Notes under the pieces: model-generated | What the model was told of the DNA's origin: nothing | The model's database searches: none | Seen by the model: only the letters and a program-made list of their open reading frames with translations | Part shown: in pieces, positions 33,565-45,123 of the stretch | How positions within the stretch are numbered: position 1 is the stretch's first letter | Layout of the letters: every line of letters starts with the position of its first letter | Made by a program: the position numbers and the translations under genes | Origin: Enoplolaimus lenunculus | Taxonomy: Eukaryota; Nematoda; Enoplea; Enoplida; Thoracostomopsidae | Assembly: GCA_030248215.1 (NCBI GenBank) | Contig: JASANG010001846.1 | Location: 124,001-188,000, forward strand | Direction of reading: 5' to 3' | DNA: 64,000 nucleotides

Positions 33565-36500
33565 TCATTTCACTCGCTGAACATAATTCGCCGGCAGCAT
33601 GCCCCATTTCCCAGTACGACATACTGTTCCAGTCATCCAGCCAGCATCTACTGATTGACAGTTGATAATCAAATCACCTTCTTGAAACGAAACCTGTATA
33701 AAACAAAATTAATTTAAAATACAGACACGAATCAAATTAAGTGAGCAGTAATAACGGTTGTGTAACCGTCGTGTCTATAACCGGCATAATAGTTGAGTCT
33801 CAAACGGGCAACATCAGTACGAATTTAGGTGCTCAAATAAATACGCAACGTTTGCGCTGTGCTTCTACGCTATGATGCCAATACAATAAAAAAATTATCA
33901 AATCTTAGTTACGTAAACACTACGTGGCCAAGATACTATTATACTAATAGGAACAAACTGCAAGAGAAATTATGGTTTTCATTTACAAATTACTTTTCCG
34001 CTACTTTCGCAGCCAGACTGTACTAAATAGTCAAAAAAGGCACTCTTACTGGTGAAACCGAAAGTATACAATAAGTCAATGTTTATCACAAAAGATAAAA
34101 GACATAAAACAAGACAGACAGCCCATCAGCATGTGCCCGAGTGTTTCGCAATTAAAATACTTCTCAACGCCACCACAATGTGAAACACTACGAAACTGAG
34201 TTCACCACACACTAACTTCATCGGTGTCTCCGGCTGTATAATCATACTGTGCGCGAAAACTAGCACCAACTGCAGCACCTGGTCGACCGCCAATCATTTT
34301 TCCTGCCGGCGGAGATTGCTGGTTGGGAGACATCTTTTGTTGTTGCTGCTGCTGCTGTTGTTGTTGCGGTTGTTTAATCTGTTGCGCTTGTTTTTGTTGT
34401 TGTGCCGTCATTCTTTGTTGCTGTTGTTGTTTTTGTATTGCACCTGGTTTACCACGCTGTTGTTGTTGTTGTTGTGGTTGTGGCTGACCTGCAGCAGGCT
34501 GTTTGAGCGCTTGCTGATATGGTTGTTTCGTAGCTGCAGGATTTCCAGCATTAACTAGAATATAAGACTATATATTCTATTTACAAAAGCGAAAACGGTT
34601 TTCAAGTTTATTTGTTACTAAAATTACCACTGTGTCTAAAAATGCAAGCAAAGCTCGTTGATAAATGAATACCTCAGCTTAAAACTCAGACATGGGTAAG
34701 ATGCCATCAAAACGTAAACAGTCAAGCCAAAAAATATCAACTTTTTTAGCGCAGCCACAAATGACAAAACTTTAGATTCAAGCAAGCATATCACACAAAA
34801 AACCAAATTCCTAATTATCGCTACGAAGTTTTGTAATGTTACTTAAGTATTTACCTAAGTTATACTTAAGTATAATTACTAAGTTAACGACTTAAGCAAA
34901 TACTTAAATTTCGAGCAAAATCAAATTAACGCCAAATGTCAGGCATTGCCATAACAAGAAAGTATCAGTTTTGGTTTATATTAAAAAGGCACTGTGACTC
35001 TATAATTTTAATTGGACTAAGGTTAGTATGCCTGAACCTTAAATTTGTAATCTATCAAATTTAGTCAGCGACATAAGTATTTACTTAACTTAAGTACGCT
35101 TTTAAAGACGACAAAATCGTTAAGTAATTAGTCAGAACGTACTTAAGTGTACTTAACTAGGGTTTCGGAAACCCAGCCATTGTATCCACGGCAAACCAAG
35201 CAGAAAAATAATCAATAAAAAATATTAAACAAAGCGAACGAAAAATGTTGCTCCAGGCCCAGGGGTAAAACAACCAGTGGTAAGTTTTCTACTGTCGCAC
35301 TAAATGTAACTACCAAAACTACAGTGACTAACTTTTCATTGACGACGTCGCGGACGAGCCCCATTGTCCATTTAGCGGGTCATAGTCTTCAAGGGAGCCC
35401 ACCTTTCTTGGTGAGGTAGTCGACGTTCTCGCAGAAGCTAAAAGTGAAGCAAAACTGCACACACAGACAGACAATAAAGCTTATAGCAGTGTTAGGCATA
35501 CTGGAAGGTATAACGTCACGAAAATTGCAAGCAACTTTTTATTGGCGATCTTGTTTTGGCACATCTTAAACACATACGTGTATGCAGGGAACTTTTCATA
35601 TGTTTAATTAGAAAAACGGATGCGGAGCCATCGTTTGTTAGGTATTTTACGGAAACACATCATACGCAGTGTATAATAATTAGCTAGCTAAAATAAAGTA
35701 TTGCCACATTTGCACTACAAATTTACGATTATATCACGTTACGTCATCATACTGCAAGCAAAAATCACATATTATGTAAGCGAATGGGTAACAGCCATGT
35801 TACGAATTCTAATGTAAGACAAAGCGTAATTAATGGCAAAGCATCACTCATGCAAATATTGAACTACGCGTTTTAAACATAATGAAGCTATTTCAATAAT
35901 ATAAAAAAATAGTTTAAAATAGAGATAGACACCATTACTGAACAGAAATTGTGATGTATCCTAGTTCCGATTCACAAGTTAACATTCTACAAGTAGCGTA
36001 TTAAGCTAAAACGCGATACTGCGCATAATAAATTAGTAGTTAGCTATTAAAATTTTGACGGCTCAATACAATCGTGCTTGCTAATATTAATCTTATGATA
36101 CGATAAGAAAGGTATACAAAATGGCAACCGACATCTGCAATGTTTCCCAACTCGTCAAAAAATATTTGGACAGATAAAACAAAAAAACTGCAAAAACTCA
36201 CACCAAACAGCATATCTGAAAAGGGTTCTGGCTCAAAAAGTTCAAAATCAAAACCCTCCAAACTCACGGTATAAATGAAAATCAGAATTATCCTTGTCGT
36301 CTTTACTGATTTCTTGATCTAAAACACTGAAGCACTTTATCAAACTCAAAATACCTAATCCCCTACCAAACATTAAACTGACGAAAAATTGCATGCAGCA
36401 AAGAAACAAAAGCAACCCACCAGATCTATGTACTAAAACAAGCACTATTAACTATAAAGATGCAAACCATTTTTATTGATATAGCTTTAACGGAATATTC

Positions 36501-39473
36501 AAATGACGATACAATATTTACTTGCTAATAAAGGAAAGCATAAACGATAGTCAATACTATTTCTGGAAACGTAAAACAATTGAATATGTTGTCGTCATCA
36601 GAGGGTCAGCAACCGAAACAATTTAGAAACTCTTAGCTTTGAAAAATTAAGTAAATGTTTTATAAATAAAATTTACTTGAGTTGGTCACTAAAACAATCT
36701 GTTTGGTTGTAATGAGAACAAAAACACTAAATGATACCCAGAAGCAATATCCTGTATTACAAAGCTGAGAATAAAATACCTTTAAATTCTGCGATATACA
36801 TGACATGCCAGTAGAGGAATTTACGCTTAGTATAACGCAAAATATTAGCTTGAACACTATTGTGTGCGCAGTTATAAAAAAATAGAAACTGCTTCGGGTG
36901 GAAAAATTCTTTCAATTTCTTGCCTCTGTTTCATTTCCTGTTTATTCAAAAATTTAATTCCTGTTGTGCGGATGTTCCCGCAAAATATTACACCGGTGTT
37001 CCATCATCATGCTAATCGAAACTGAGAAGTCTGGAATCGGGTATTTTAGAACAATTTTTACAAGTTTTATACTTATAATTTGGTTAATGCTGCCTGAAAC
37101 CTAGATTCATCACCGCTGCCTTATTGGAAGAAACCAGTGTCAAACGTAATCACACTACATATAGGGCCGAAATAATTTAAACATGCAATACAGACATCAT
37201 GCTAACGTATAAAAATGTGTACATGTTACCGGCGTACCTGATACAGGAGCACCATCACTTGTCGGACTGTTAGGCTGTGGTCGAGTCCGTTCCATCACAT
37301 CTTTCCGCTGTGTCTCGCCATGATAAACTACCTAAAAAAGACAAACACTGTTTAAGCATGCAGCACACGGCAGGGTGTAAACAGATAGTACAAACAACGG
37401 AAACGAATAGTAAGCAAAACAACGGAAACCGAAATCGGATACTAAAGTATAAAAGTTTCAACGATGTTTTACTTTTCTGTCAACATAATTGTGGCATTCA
37501 AATATTCACGCGGCTTTCTAAAATATTAAAGACAAATAGGAGGGATGCATCGAATTTTTTAAGATTTTTGATGAATTTCGTACTTGTATTTCATTTCGAA
37601 CAATTGCAGCATATCTATAATGAAAAATTACCAGATATATTCCTGGTTTATTACTAATTTTGAGCGTAAAAATAACATAATTTCCGTTATTTCAATAACG
37701 AAAACAGACGCCGTTTACCGAAACCGGATATCCGCTTAAACCTAGGCACAACAAAATGAGCGATGAATCCGGCAACCATCTTCGTTAAGTTCAATTACTA
37801 TTTCTGAACAAAAATTCATTACCTCTTTAACAGTATAGAAGTTGACTACTTCGCACTCCAAAATGCTTTTAAAGCTTTATGTACACACTTATTCGTTCGT
37901 AATACAATGCATTATGAGATGGAAACAACAAGCACCAGCTCACTTGCGAAATATTTTGAGTATTCTTGAGAAGTCTGTTTGTTTCAGGGTCATCCGCGAC
38001 CTCAATTTTTTGACCCTTCATTCTTTCAAAATCTTGATGATATTTCACCTGTTACACATCAAAAAACACAACGATCATTCAACAAGCTCCGACTCTTGAT
38101 TCCAATGAACTAAATCCTGGTAAAAAAACTAAACTTACGAAAAAGTTTTGATTAACTTCCGGAGCAATAATACTCACGTAGAGCAAAACTCACTGTGTAT
38201 CATTCTGTATTAAAATGGAACAAAAATATTACGAAAATTCAAGGTACTACAATTAGTTCCGGTGGCCAAAGAAAATCTGTTACTTTGAAGTGAACGTTGC
38301 ACAAATCGAAAGCGAGTCAGACAACAACAAAAAATTGTATATAGGTCAATGCCGGGGTACCGATGGAATTCGCTTTAGCCGTTACCTTTTTTAAAATTAT
38401 AGCAAAGTGTACAAAATTCATTTACATAAATATACACTTTATTTGAAAAATTATTTTATTATTTCGAACGGAACATCTATATATTCAATTCCTGTTCCGC
38501 GCTATATGTAAACTTTGAAATGAAACATTTTAGACTTTAGCATTAAATAAGACAAAACAAAAAACTGCCAAGCAGTTAATATTGTACGGTACACAGCGTA
38601 TTTCTTACCAAACTCTGATTCAAAGTATTTTCTGCCAATCTCTTTGACTCAGGTGTATCAGCAACAACTGTGTGTTGGGTTTTCGGATAATGTCTGAAAT
38701 AAAATTCTTCAAATTTTATAGACTAAGCCATTATATAGTACCGGAAATGAATAATAAAATATATAGTTTACATAATGCACAAAACTACAAATCGATGTTA
38801 TGGCTGAACCAAAACAAACTGAAAACATATGGAAGCTCGTTCAATTGTATTTACTTCTTCACAGAATTATCTTACGGTTCACAATATGGCATCTTATTCA
38901 ACCCCTTGTAATTTTTCATATTTAATGTCATGTTACAAACGGTGCACTTGAAACATTGCTTGTGCCACACCTGCAATATAAAAACAAACAATAAACGATT
39001 TTTATCATAGTTTGGTGAAGCTATAAATAGGTAGTTGGTGATTGCAATCAATATTACATCCTTTAGTCGATTATGTACGTAGGCAAACGCAAAAAACATA
39101 CGTATATACGTATTTTCTAGTATATATAAACAAATGCGCGTTGTTTCAACCTTCAATAACAATCAAACTACAATTACAAATTTAATCCAACTTCAGCTGT
39201 CCAGCCTCTGTTTACGAACACTATCTGAATCGTTCACTAGAATATGCCAAGTAATCATCGATTACGGTGTACTTGCTTATTGAAGTTAATTATAGCAAAA
39301 CAGTATTACACCGACATCGGGGTATTGAAACGAAACGTGCCAAAAGAATCTAAATATGTAAGTCTGTCAAATCCGTAAACAAGTATGGATATGTTTACCT
39401 TGTCCAAACATTTCAGCTCTTCCATAGGATACACAGTCTTTCCACACTCCTCGCGGGCACATTTTTTATTCAT
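33565..39473 (-). CDS. LASP1: LIM and SH3 domain protein, LASP family (8 coding exons)
   Basis: Actin-binding adaptor. Coding exons in order: 39399-39473, 38876-38970, 38609-38693, 37944-38048, 37238-37331, 35333-35437, 34217-34554, 33565-33693. These total 1026 nt, 341 aa, and every phase matches. An N-terminal LIM domain (ligands Cys5, Cys10, His28, Cys31, Cys34, Cys37, Cys55, His58; [16 protein letters not shown] is a LASP signature) is followed by two nebulin-type repeats ([13 protein letters not shown], then [10 protein letters not shown]), a linker with [11 protein letters not shown] and a long glutamine-rich stretch, and a C-terminal SH3 domain ([25 protein letters not shown]). The linker is longer than in human LASP1 (261 aa protein) and Q-rich as in Drosophila Lasp. 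The first zinc pair is CX4C, not the usual CX2C. The symbol follows the vertebrate orthologue. A consensus acceptor AG lies 14 nt before the ATG, so a 5' UTR intron or trans-splice site precedes it. Confidence 0.95.
34220..34540 (-). repeat. CAA/CAG-rich tract encoding LASP polyglutamine
   Basis: Within LASP coding exon 7. Runs of CAA and CAG, uninterrupted for up to about ten codons near 34340-34375, encode [10 protein letters not shown]. Mixed codons point to an old tract, not a fresh triplet expansion. Confidence 0.85.
34836..35165. repeat. ACTTAAGT-rich repeat (LASP intron 6)
   Basis: Many copies of ACTTAAGT/ACTTAAGTATTT in both orientations, ending at a GGGTTTCGGAAACCC hairpin. Likely an inverted-repeat element, but precise termini were not resolved. 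Confidence 0.5.
35438..37237. other. LASP intron 5, nothing recognised
   Basis: 1.8 kb of AT-rich intron. No repeat family from elsewhere in the window and no extra exon in phase were found. Confidence 0.4.
37372..37745. mobile_element. Probable MITE with GGAAAC/CGGATATCC ends (LASP intron 4)
   Basis: Starts CAGGGTGTAAACAGATAGTA with CAACGGAAACGAATAG repeats, and ends near CCGTTTACCGAAACCGGATA. Related sequence lies at 44799-45123. Terminus quality is moderate and no duplication was seen. Confidence 0.45.
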
Positions 39474-40082
39474 GATTACCAAATTACCTGTAAATAATTT
39501 TACAAGAAAACACAAAGACGTTGCGCAATGATGAATAAAATAGAAGCATCTGCCAATGGTGCAACCGGAACTCCATTGAAATTCGTATTAAAATTCTGAA
39601 CAGCAAAAAAATGCAATTACAATTCCAGTTACGGCAAAATTTACGTATATTGTGTTTGAAACGTGAATTACATATTCTAAGTCAATACCATTGCAAACTC
39701 TGGCGTATTTAAGATATTAAAAATAACGAGACTTGACTATATTGTTCATTTTCCAACTCAATGTTGCTGTAGTGTATTCTGCTTTTAAAATCCACCGCAA
39801 CGACCGTGCTGGACGGCGTTAAGTCGGCGAGGTATACTTGTTCATAACAAAACAAGCATTATTAGCTTAGTTGCCCACAAGTACGTGAAACTGAATAAAC
39901 CGCTGGTCATATAAATAAGTGATTGCAACATAGACTTGTACGTGATTATATCCCCAGCTTGCTCATTTCAGACACTATTGAGTTTATCGAAGCCATTAGA
40001 AAGCTGTGAAACATAAATCATCTATTCCATTAATAAATTGTGATTTATATGTCCTTCATTTTACTGGAATTATCTATCTCTA
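39474..40082. other. LASP upstream region
   Basis: The acceptor-like TTTACAG at 39488-39494 (minus strand) is followed by 14 nt of 5' UTR. Further upstream is AT-rich sequence with a CCGGAA fragment (39559) resembling the hAT-like MITE ends. No promoter motif assigned. Confidence 0.35.
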
Positions 40083-40358
40083 GTGACTGGTCGATCTCAC
40101 CAAATATTCTTAGAAGGAATGGTTAGGTTCGGCGCAAATCAATTAGTTCAATATGAAATAATGGCTTATTCATTGTTGGATTTGGTTAATACAAATCCTA
40201 CAGACAACATTCGTAATATAAGTGTTGATATTCCACTCTATATTACCGATCATTCTACGGCTATCTTTGAAATTATTGCTGACATAAGCGTACGTATTAT
40301 GTGGAAACGATTAAAACAACTCCTGGGGTTAGAAATAGCACAAAAGTCCGACAATTAA
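40083..40358 (+). CDS. Unidentified 91-codon open frame
   Basis: The frame starts after a TATCTCTAG that could be a splice acceptor and runs to TAA. The peptide is compositionally normal (TGRSHQIFLEGMVRFGANQ, then MAYSLLDLVNTNPTDNIRN). I recognise no family. It could be a 3' exon, a decayed transposon frame or chance. No partner exon was found. Confidence 0.2.
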   Translation: MTGRSHQIFLEGMVRFGANQLVQYEIMAYSLLDLVNTNPTDNIRNISVDIPLYITDHSTAIFEIIADISVRIMWKRLKQLLGLEIAQKSDN

Positions 40359-40524
40359 AGTTAAAAAATGATAGAAAAACATTCCACAAACACAGTAATA
40401 TGGTGCTGTCAAAAGATAAACAAAATGTTTTAGAACTATACGCCAAACAATGTTACTGGCTGTCTTGAAATCAAATAGGAACAAATATCGAAACATGTTA
40501 TTCGAACGGTTCGCCACTTAAAAC

Positions 40525-40603
40525 TCCCGGCTAGCCAAAAGTCGCTGGTCAAATCCATCCGTGGTCAACTGTTTCAACTATTGCGCACTAACACAACACT
40601 TAC
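40525..40603 (-). repeat. tRNA-like SINE fragment
   Basis: GCTAGCCAAAAGTCGCTGGT to CACAACACTTACA. On the minus strand it reads as an A-box-like and a B-box-like motif. A direct repeat of it is at 40791-40873, on the other side of a second SINE-like sequence. Confidence 0.5.
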
Positions 40604-40776
40604 AGCCTACGGATCCTTAAGCGAACACTCTACTACTGCGCTACGCAGCCCGCCTCTCCAACTACCGTTTTCGTCGGCTATCTATGCAGATCGTGTGCTG
40701 GCGGCAAGCATAATATACAATGTGCATTTCATAAATATTGCATATGCACCAGGGCAAGATGTCTCACATGCTTAGA
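40596..40776 (-). mobile_element. tRNA-derived SINE-like repeat L, copy 4 (incomplete)
   Basis: On the minus strand: a leader with GCATGTGAGACATCTTGCCC, then GGCGGGCTGCGTAGCGCAGT (A box), then GGATCCGTAGGCT. The B box and tail present in other copies are absent. Confidence 0.65.
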
Positions 40777-40790
40777 GTAATAGCGTTGAC

Positions 40791-40873
40791 CCAGCTAGCC
40801 AAAAGTCGCTGGTTGAAATCCAACTGTGGTGACCTGTTTCAGCTACTGCGCACTACCACAACACTTACATACA
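40791..40873 (-). repeat. tRNA-like SINE fragment, second copy
   Basis: GCTAGCCAAAAGTCGCTGGT again, with the same B-box-like GGATTTCAACC on the minus strand. It ends at CACAACACTTACATAC. Confidence 0.5.
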
Positions 40874-41389
40874 TAGATTGCCCTTAAAACCGCGCAACCT
40901 TACACAATACGTACAATAACTTCATGCAGCGATATTCCCTTTTAAAAAGAGCTAATGCGGCAAATTATAAAGAAATCGGCTAAAATTTCTTGCTGTTTCG
41001 AATACTCTATCATTACGCTTAAATGATCTCATGCCTTGTAACTTAATAATAAAGTTATTTTGGGAGAGTGTTTCTTCACCAACTTTACAATGCACACTTA
41101 TCAACTAGCTATATCATTAAAAGAATGTCACAGTGGACTCCCAACACGAAATGGCCAAAAGTATAACGGTACACGCTCTTGCACCTACTTTATTTGCCGG
41201 GTCGGAGAATACCTCTGAGTCTGTATCTTTGGTAGGTTGGTCAGAACAGCTTCGAGATTTTGTTATTCTGAGTTGGCCGGAAGTCAGGACATATTCGAGC
41301 CTATGTTTTCGCTGGGTCCGTCGGGTTAACAGAGACAGCTTCGAACCTATGTTTTCGTTTTACTAGATCGATTAAAACAGCCGGGATAA

Positions 41390-41590
41390 TACCTATTAAC
41401 CCTGAACGAAAGCCTAAGCAGATTTTCAAAGCCGAAGCCGATCATGGGGGAACGTTTACTCTGTGGGGATGAAATAGTGTAAAGCTTAAGCGTTAGACTA
41501 ATTTTTTCGGTTGGCACAATAGCCATAGGTTTTAAGCTTCGGTTTAGGAATAAGCTCACTGTTACGCTTAGGCTTAGGCTTAGGCTTAGT
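41390..41590 (-). repeat. Decayed TTAGGC-array MITE
   Basis: Contains GTTACGCTTAGGCTTAGGCT and AGTGTAAAGCTTAAGCG as in the intact copies, but termini are worn. Confidence 0.5.
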
Positions 41591-41932
41591 AATTTGCTTT
41601 GTTCCTACTCTGTTATTTGAGGTTTCAGCAATTGAGGTTCTCGATTCCAGAGGCAACCCGAAAATTCTCTTGGGATTTAATATACACTAAAAAGACCTGA
41701 CTAATTTTACCTCACTGCACTCGTGAGATTCTGATGACCTCCTTTAACCACTTCGCAGTCAAATTTTAATTTTTAAATAATTCAATTTTTTATGGTTCCA
41801 AAGGTCCCCTCTTCGGGTTGACCAAAAAAATTTTTTGTCAAAAGGTTACACAAATTATACCCTTTAACGCAGCGTGAGTAATTGGGACGAATAGTGTTAA
41901 ATTTTTTGTAACAATGTCTAGCTAACGAGTTA

Positions 41933-42464
41933 TGGAGCATCCACGTTATAACGCTTGCGCAGATGCAAAAAAATGTCCAGTTTACCCTTAGAGTACGTTT
42001 TACAATTGTAGCTAGAGTGTCTGGACATAAATAAGGGTGTGCGTAGATAGTGGTGTTTGTCCGTAGTCTGTCGTAAGGGAATCGTACAAAACACATGGCG
42101 TTTTTTGGTCTGTATGGACATTTTAAGGTATGTGCAGTAATGCAGATCTTGTTATAGCGTTTTATTTGAAATGCGTGAAGTTTGCGTATATACACGCACA
42201 CAGTTTTGTTTAAATACTCCCTTCGGAGGGACTCAGTAAATTTGTATACTGTGCATATGGCATAGGGACAAAAACATGTTATTGCCGTAAGGTTAAGACA
42301 AATATAAGCTTCCAAACTGGCTATGTTTATTGTCGGTACTCTGTAAGGATAAGTTATTCGCGTAAGACATACTGTCTTAGTCTACTCTGTTCACACAACG
42401 TTGATCCTCGGAGGGACAGGACAATTTTTTACTTTTTCGCGAGCGTTATAACGTGGATGCTCCA
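41933..42464. mobile_element. 532-bp TIR element with TTA target duplication
   Basis: Ends TGGAGCATCCACGTTATAAC and its inverted copy. TTA flanks both sides (41930-41932 and 42465-42467). TTA duplication and the shared CACGTTATAAC motif link it to 2161-2837 and suggest PIF/Harbinger-like ancestry. A 177-codon minus-strand frame crosses it (41782-42315) but shows no transposase motif. Confidence 0.85.
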
Positions 42465-42529
42465 TTAATAGTGTCAAATGATATAACGACGACACTGATT
42501 CGTGTTGTTCAATTACCACCTTTTCTACT

Positions 42530-42606
42530 GGCCGGCTGGCCGGCGGCTAACGAAACGTTTAACCGAGCGGCCGGCGGCTAACGAAACGTTTAACCGACCG
42601 GCCACC
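42530..42606. repeat. GC-rich 39-bp repeat, two units
   Basis: GGCCGGCGGCTAACGAAACG followed by TTTAACCGA, occurring twice within GGCCGGC-rich sequence. It stands out from the AT-rich surroundings. Confidence 0.8.
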
Positions 42607-42900
42607 GACTAGCCAATAATAGAAAGATTAAAAATTATTAAGCATTTTTATAAAGGTAGGGTAAGTATCGTTACGTTTTTAGAAGCTAGGTGTATATCAA
42701 TCATTTTAGGGTGAGTCCTCGTTGTGAAATATACGTTAACTAAGAACAAGTTCAGTGGTATCTTATAAGCTTAGAATAGGAGACAGATTACCGCATTTGT
42801 CTCTAAATATTTTTATATACCGCAATATCAACTCCACCAGTCTAGGCTTAGAAGTTTTGTTAAATGTACAGCGTCCGGCTTAGCTACACCTCAAAACCTA

Positions 42901-43121
42901 CACTGCAAAAAATGGTGAGTCAAATTGACTCTCCCCGAAATAGGCTTTTCCGGACTCACAAACTGAGTCAAAATTCGACTCCGCCAGAGTCAAATTTGAC
43001 TCACTGAGCGACTCATTAAGTCGAGTTTGACTCCTGTGGAGTCAAATTTTGACTCAGTTTGTGTAGTCCGGAAAAGCCTATTTCGGAGCGAGTCAGTTTG
43101 ACTCACCATTTTTTTGCAGTG
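42901..43121. mobile_element. Foldback MITE, family B copy 2
   Basis: 221 bp, ends CACTGCAAAAAATGGTGAGT and CACCATTTTTTTGCAGTG, nearly perfect long inverted arms, TA on both flanks. It could form a long hairpin RNA if transcribed. Confidence 0.9.
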
Positions 43122-43370
43122 TATATATTTCTGACATTTTGCGGCAATGACACCTTACTCATTCTGAAACTGTAGGTACAACTCGTAGCTATCACAAACA
43201 GACAAAACTTAAACCTAAGTAGCATTCCGTGTAAATTCCATCCACACGAAAAGTTTTCGGCTGCTGCCGTGATATCCCTTTGTATATTTCTGAGTCCTGG
43301 TTGCACCGCTTGCCTTAAAAAGAACATAAAGAAAACGTATTGACAGAAGGCCCTCACATGAGGCTCGGTA

Positions 43371-43535
43371 TGGTAGTGACCCGAATATGAGGGAAAACTG
43401 ATATTTATTGGGTCTTTCCAGCGGAAACCCCTTCTGTTTTCGGTTACGGACTGTTATTTATTTTAACCTCCCTACCGCCACCAGTCGTTACTGATATTAT
43501 TCGGTATCGCAACCTCTTTATTCGGGTCAGTACAG
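43371..43535. mobile_element. Family D MITE, internally deleted
   Basis: Has both termini (GGTAGTGACCCGAATATGAG at left, TTATTCGGGTCAGTACAG at right, then TA), with only about 165 bp left between them. Confidence 0.75.
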
Positions 43536-44277
43536 TACAAGTGATTCGCTTTTAAGGAAAACTGCAAGTGCATCACTTTTAAGCATAATTGCTGATATAT
43601 AAGTAAATTCAGTAAAACAAATGTTCATAATCAGCTTTAGTACATCCGAAACCTTGGTCAGATCTTGATATAACGCAGTGCATTTACTAAACAACACTTT
43701 TCTAAGTCATAAATAGTGCGAACGAGATTGATTCAGACTGTTTTATGGTGCGAACGACTCAGAAACAGGCTTCGGACAACTGCTAAAGTTAATCCTGTCA
43801 GCCTAATCCTAAACATAAACCGAAGACGCAGACCTAAGCCTAATTTTAAGCCTGAGTTAATTGGTAAAAATCTGAAAATTCCAAAACCTGTAAGGAAAAA
43901 GTGTATATGATTCCACACAACTTTCAGTCAAATTGTGTTTATTGTCGTCAAAATGCTTTTGTTTACGATCATCAGCTGATGACATATTGTGTTGTTTCCG
44001 CTTATAACCAGGAGAGTCAAATTTCTGATTTTATCTGTCGCATTTTGTCTGCGAAGTCTAGCCAAATGTTTCTTTTGTATGCTTGGTTTGCCTGCTATTT
44101 ACATTAAATCCGGTGTTTATTCCTTATTGGTATAAAGCAGTTTGTATTGCTAAACATAAAATGTGTGATATAAAACTGGTTTAAGCATGACATTTTTAGA
44201 TTAATTTAGGTTTGTTCTCAACGATTTCAATTGTAGGTTTAGGTTTTGACAAAGATTAGCTACACTTCAAACATTCA

Positions 44278-44445
44278 CACTGCAAAAAAATGGTGAGTCA
44301 AATCGACTCTCTCCGAAATAGGCTTTTCCGGAATACACAAACTGAGTCAAAATTTAACTCCGCCAGAGTCAAATTCGAGTCAATGAATTGTTCAGTGAGT
44401 CCAATTTTCGGAAAGAGTCAATTTGACTCATCATTTTTTGCAGTG
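44278..44445. mobile_element. Foldback MITE, family B copy 3
   Basis: CACTGCAAAAAAATGGTGAG at left and CATCATTTTTTGCAGTG at right. The right arm is shortened. Confidence 0.8.
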
Positions 44446-44798
44446 CACTCTAATTTAAATTTAATGATTTAGACTTTAGGCTGGGGTGTCGGATTTAGGT
44501 TTAGGAAGCGACTTAGTAAAAAGTTTAGCCTTGATAATCTAAGCATTTCTTTAAACTTAAACCTAAGCCTAATAAAAAGCCACTGGTAAAAGGTGTGTTT
44601 GAGCAGTATGTTTTGCTTTAATACTTTATAGTATTTTGACAATAACATATGTATATAGATTAACGATATAAGAAAAGCTACAACATTGAAACTTCGAAAC
44701 TTTCGGCGAAAATTCGACCGGAGTCGGTGTTGGAGGTCGATGTTTTCGCCGAAGCCGGAGCCGGAGACAGGCCTATTATTATATACTTTAACCTGCAG

Positions 44799-45123
44799 AG
44801 TGTATCCGGATATCCGTTTTCGTTTCTGTTTCCAGTAAAAATCGGTGTCTGTTTCCGTTTTCGGTATAAAAATAACGTTAATTAGTTAAAAATAATGTAT
44901 ATATCTCACAATTTTTTACAATTATGTTGCAATTGTTTGAAATAAACTAAAAATTACGAAATTCATTCAAAATGTTAAAAATTTCTATGCAACCGCCATG
45001 TTTTCTTTAAAAAAATTTGAAATACCAGTGAATATTTACACGCCTCAATTGTGTTTGCCAGAAAAATAAAACGTTTTTGAAACATTTATACTTCAATATC
45101 CGTTTTCTGTTTCCGTGTTAATG
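44799..45123. mobile_element. Probable MITE with TATCCGGATATCC/GTTTCCG ends
   Basis: GTATCCGGATATCCGTTTTC at left and CAATATCCGTTTTCTGTTTC at right bracket about 200 bp of plain AT-rich sequence. Related to 37372-37745. No duplication identified. Confidence 0.4.

Noticed and set aside
37277-37657. 126-codon plus-strand frame
   Set aside because: Antisense to a confirmed LASP exon and running into a probable MITE.
37825-37860. Possible extra LASP exon ending before GTAATG
   Set aside because: Its 23-nt length would break the phase 0 to phase 0 junction between the exons at 37944-38048 and 37238-37331, which already join to a normal second nebulin repeat.
41782-42315. 177-codon minus-strand open frame
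   Set aside because: It covers most of a TTA-flanked non-autonomous element and its terminal repeat. It is cysteine- and tyrosine-rich with no transposase or other motif, so most likely chance.
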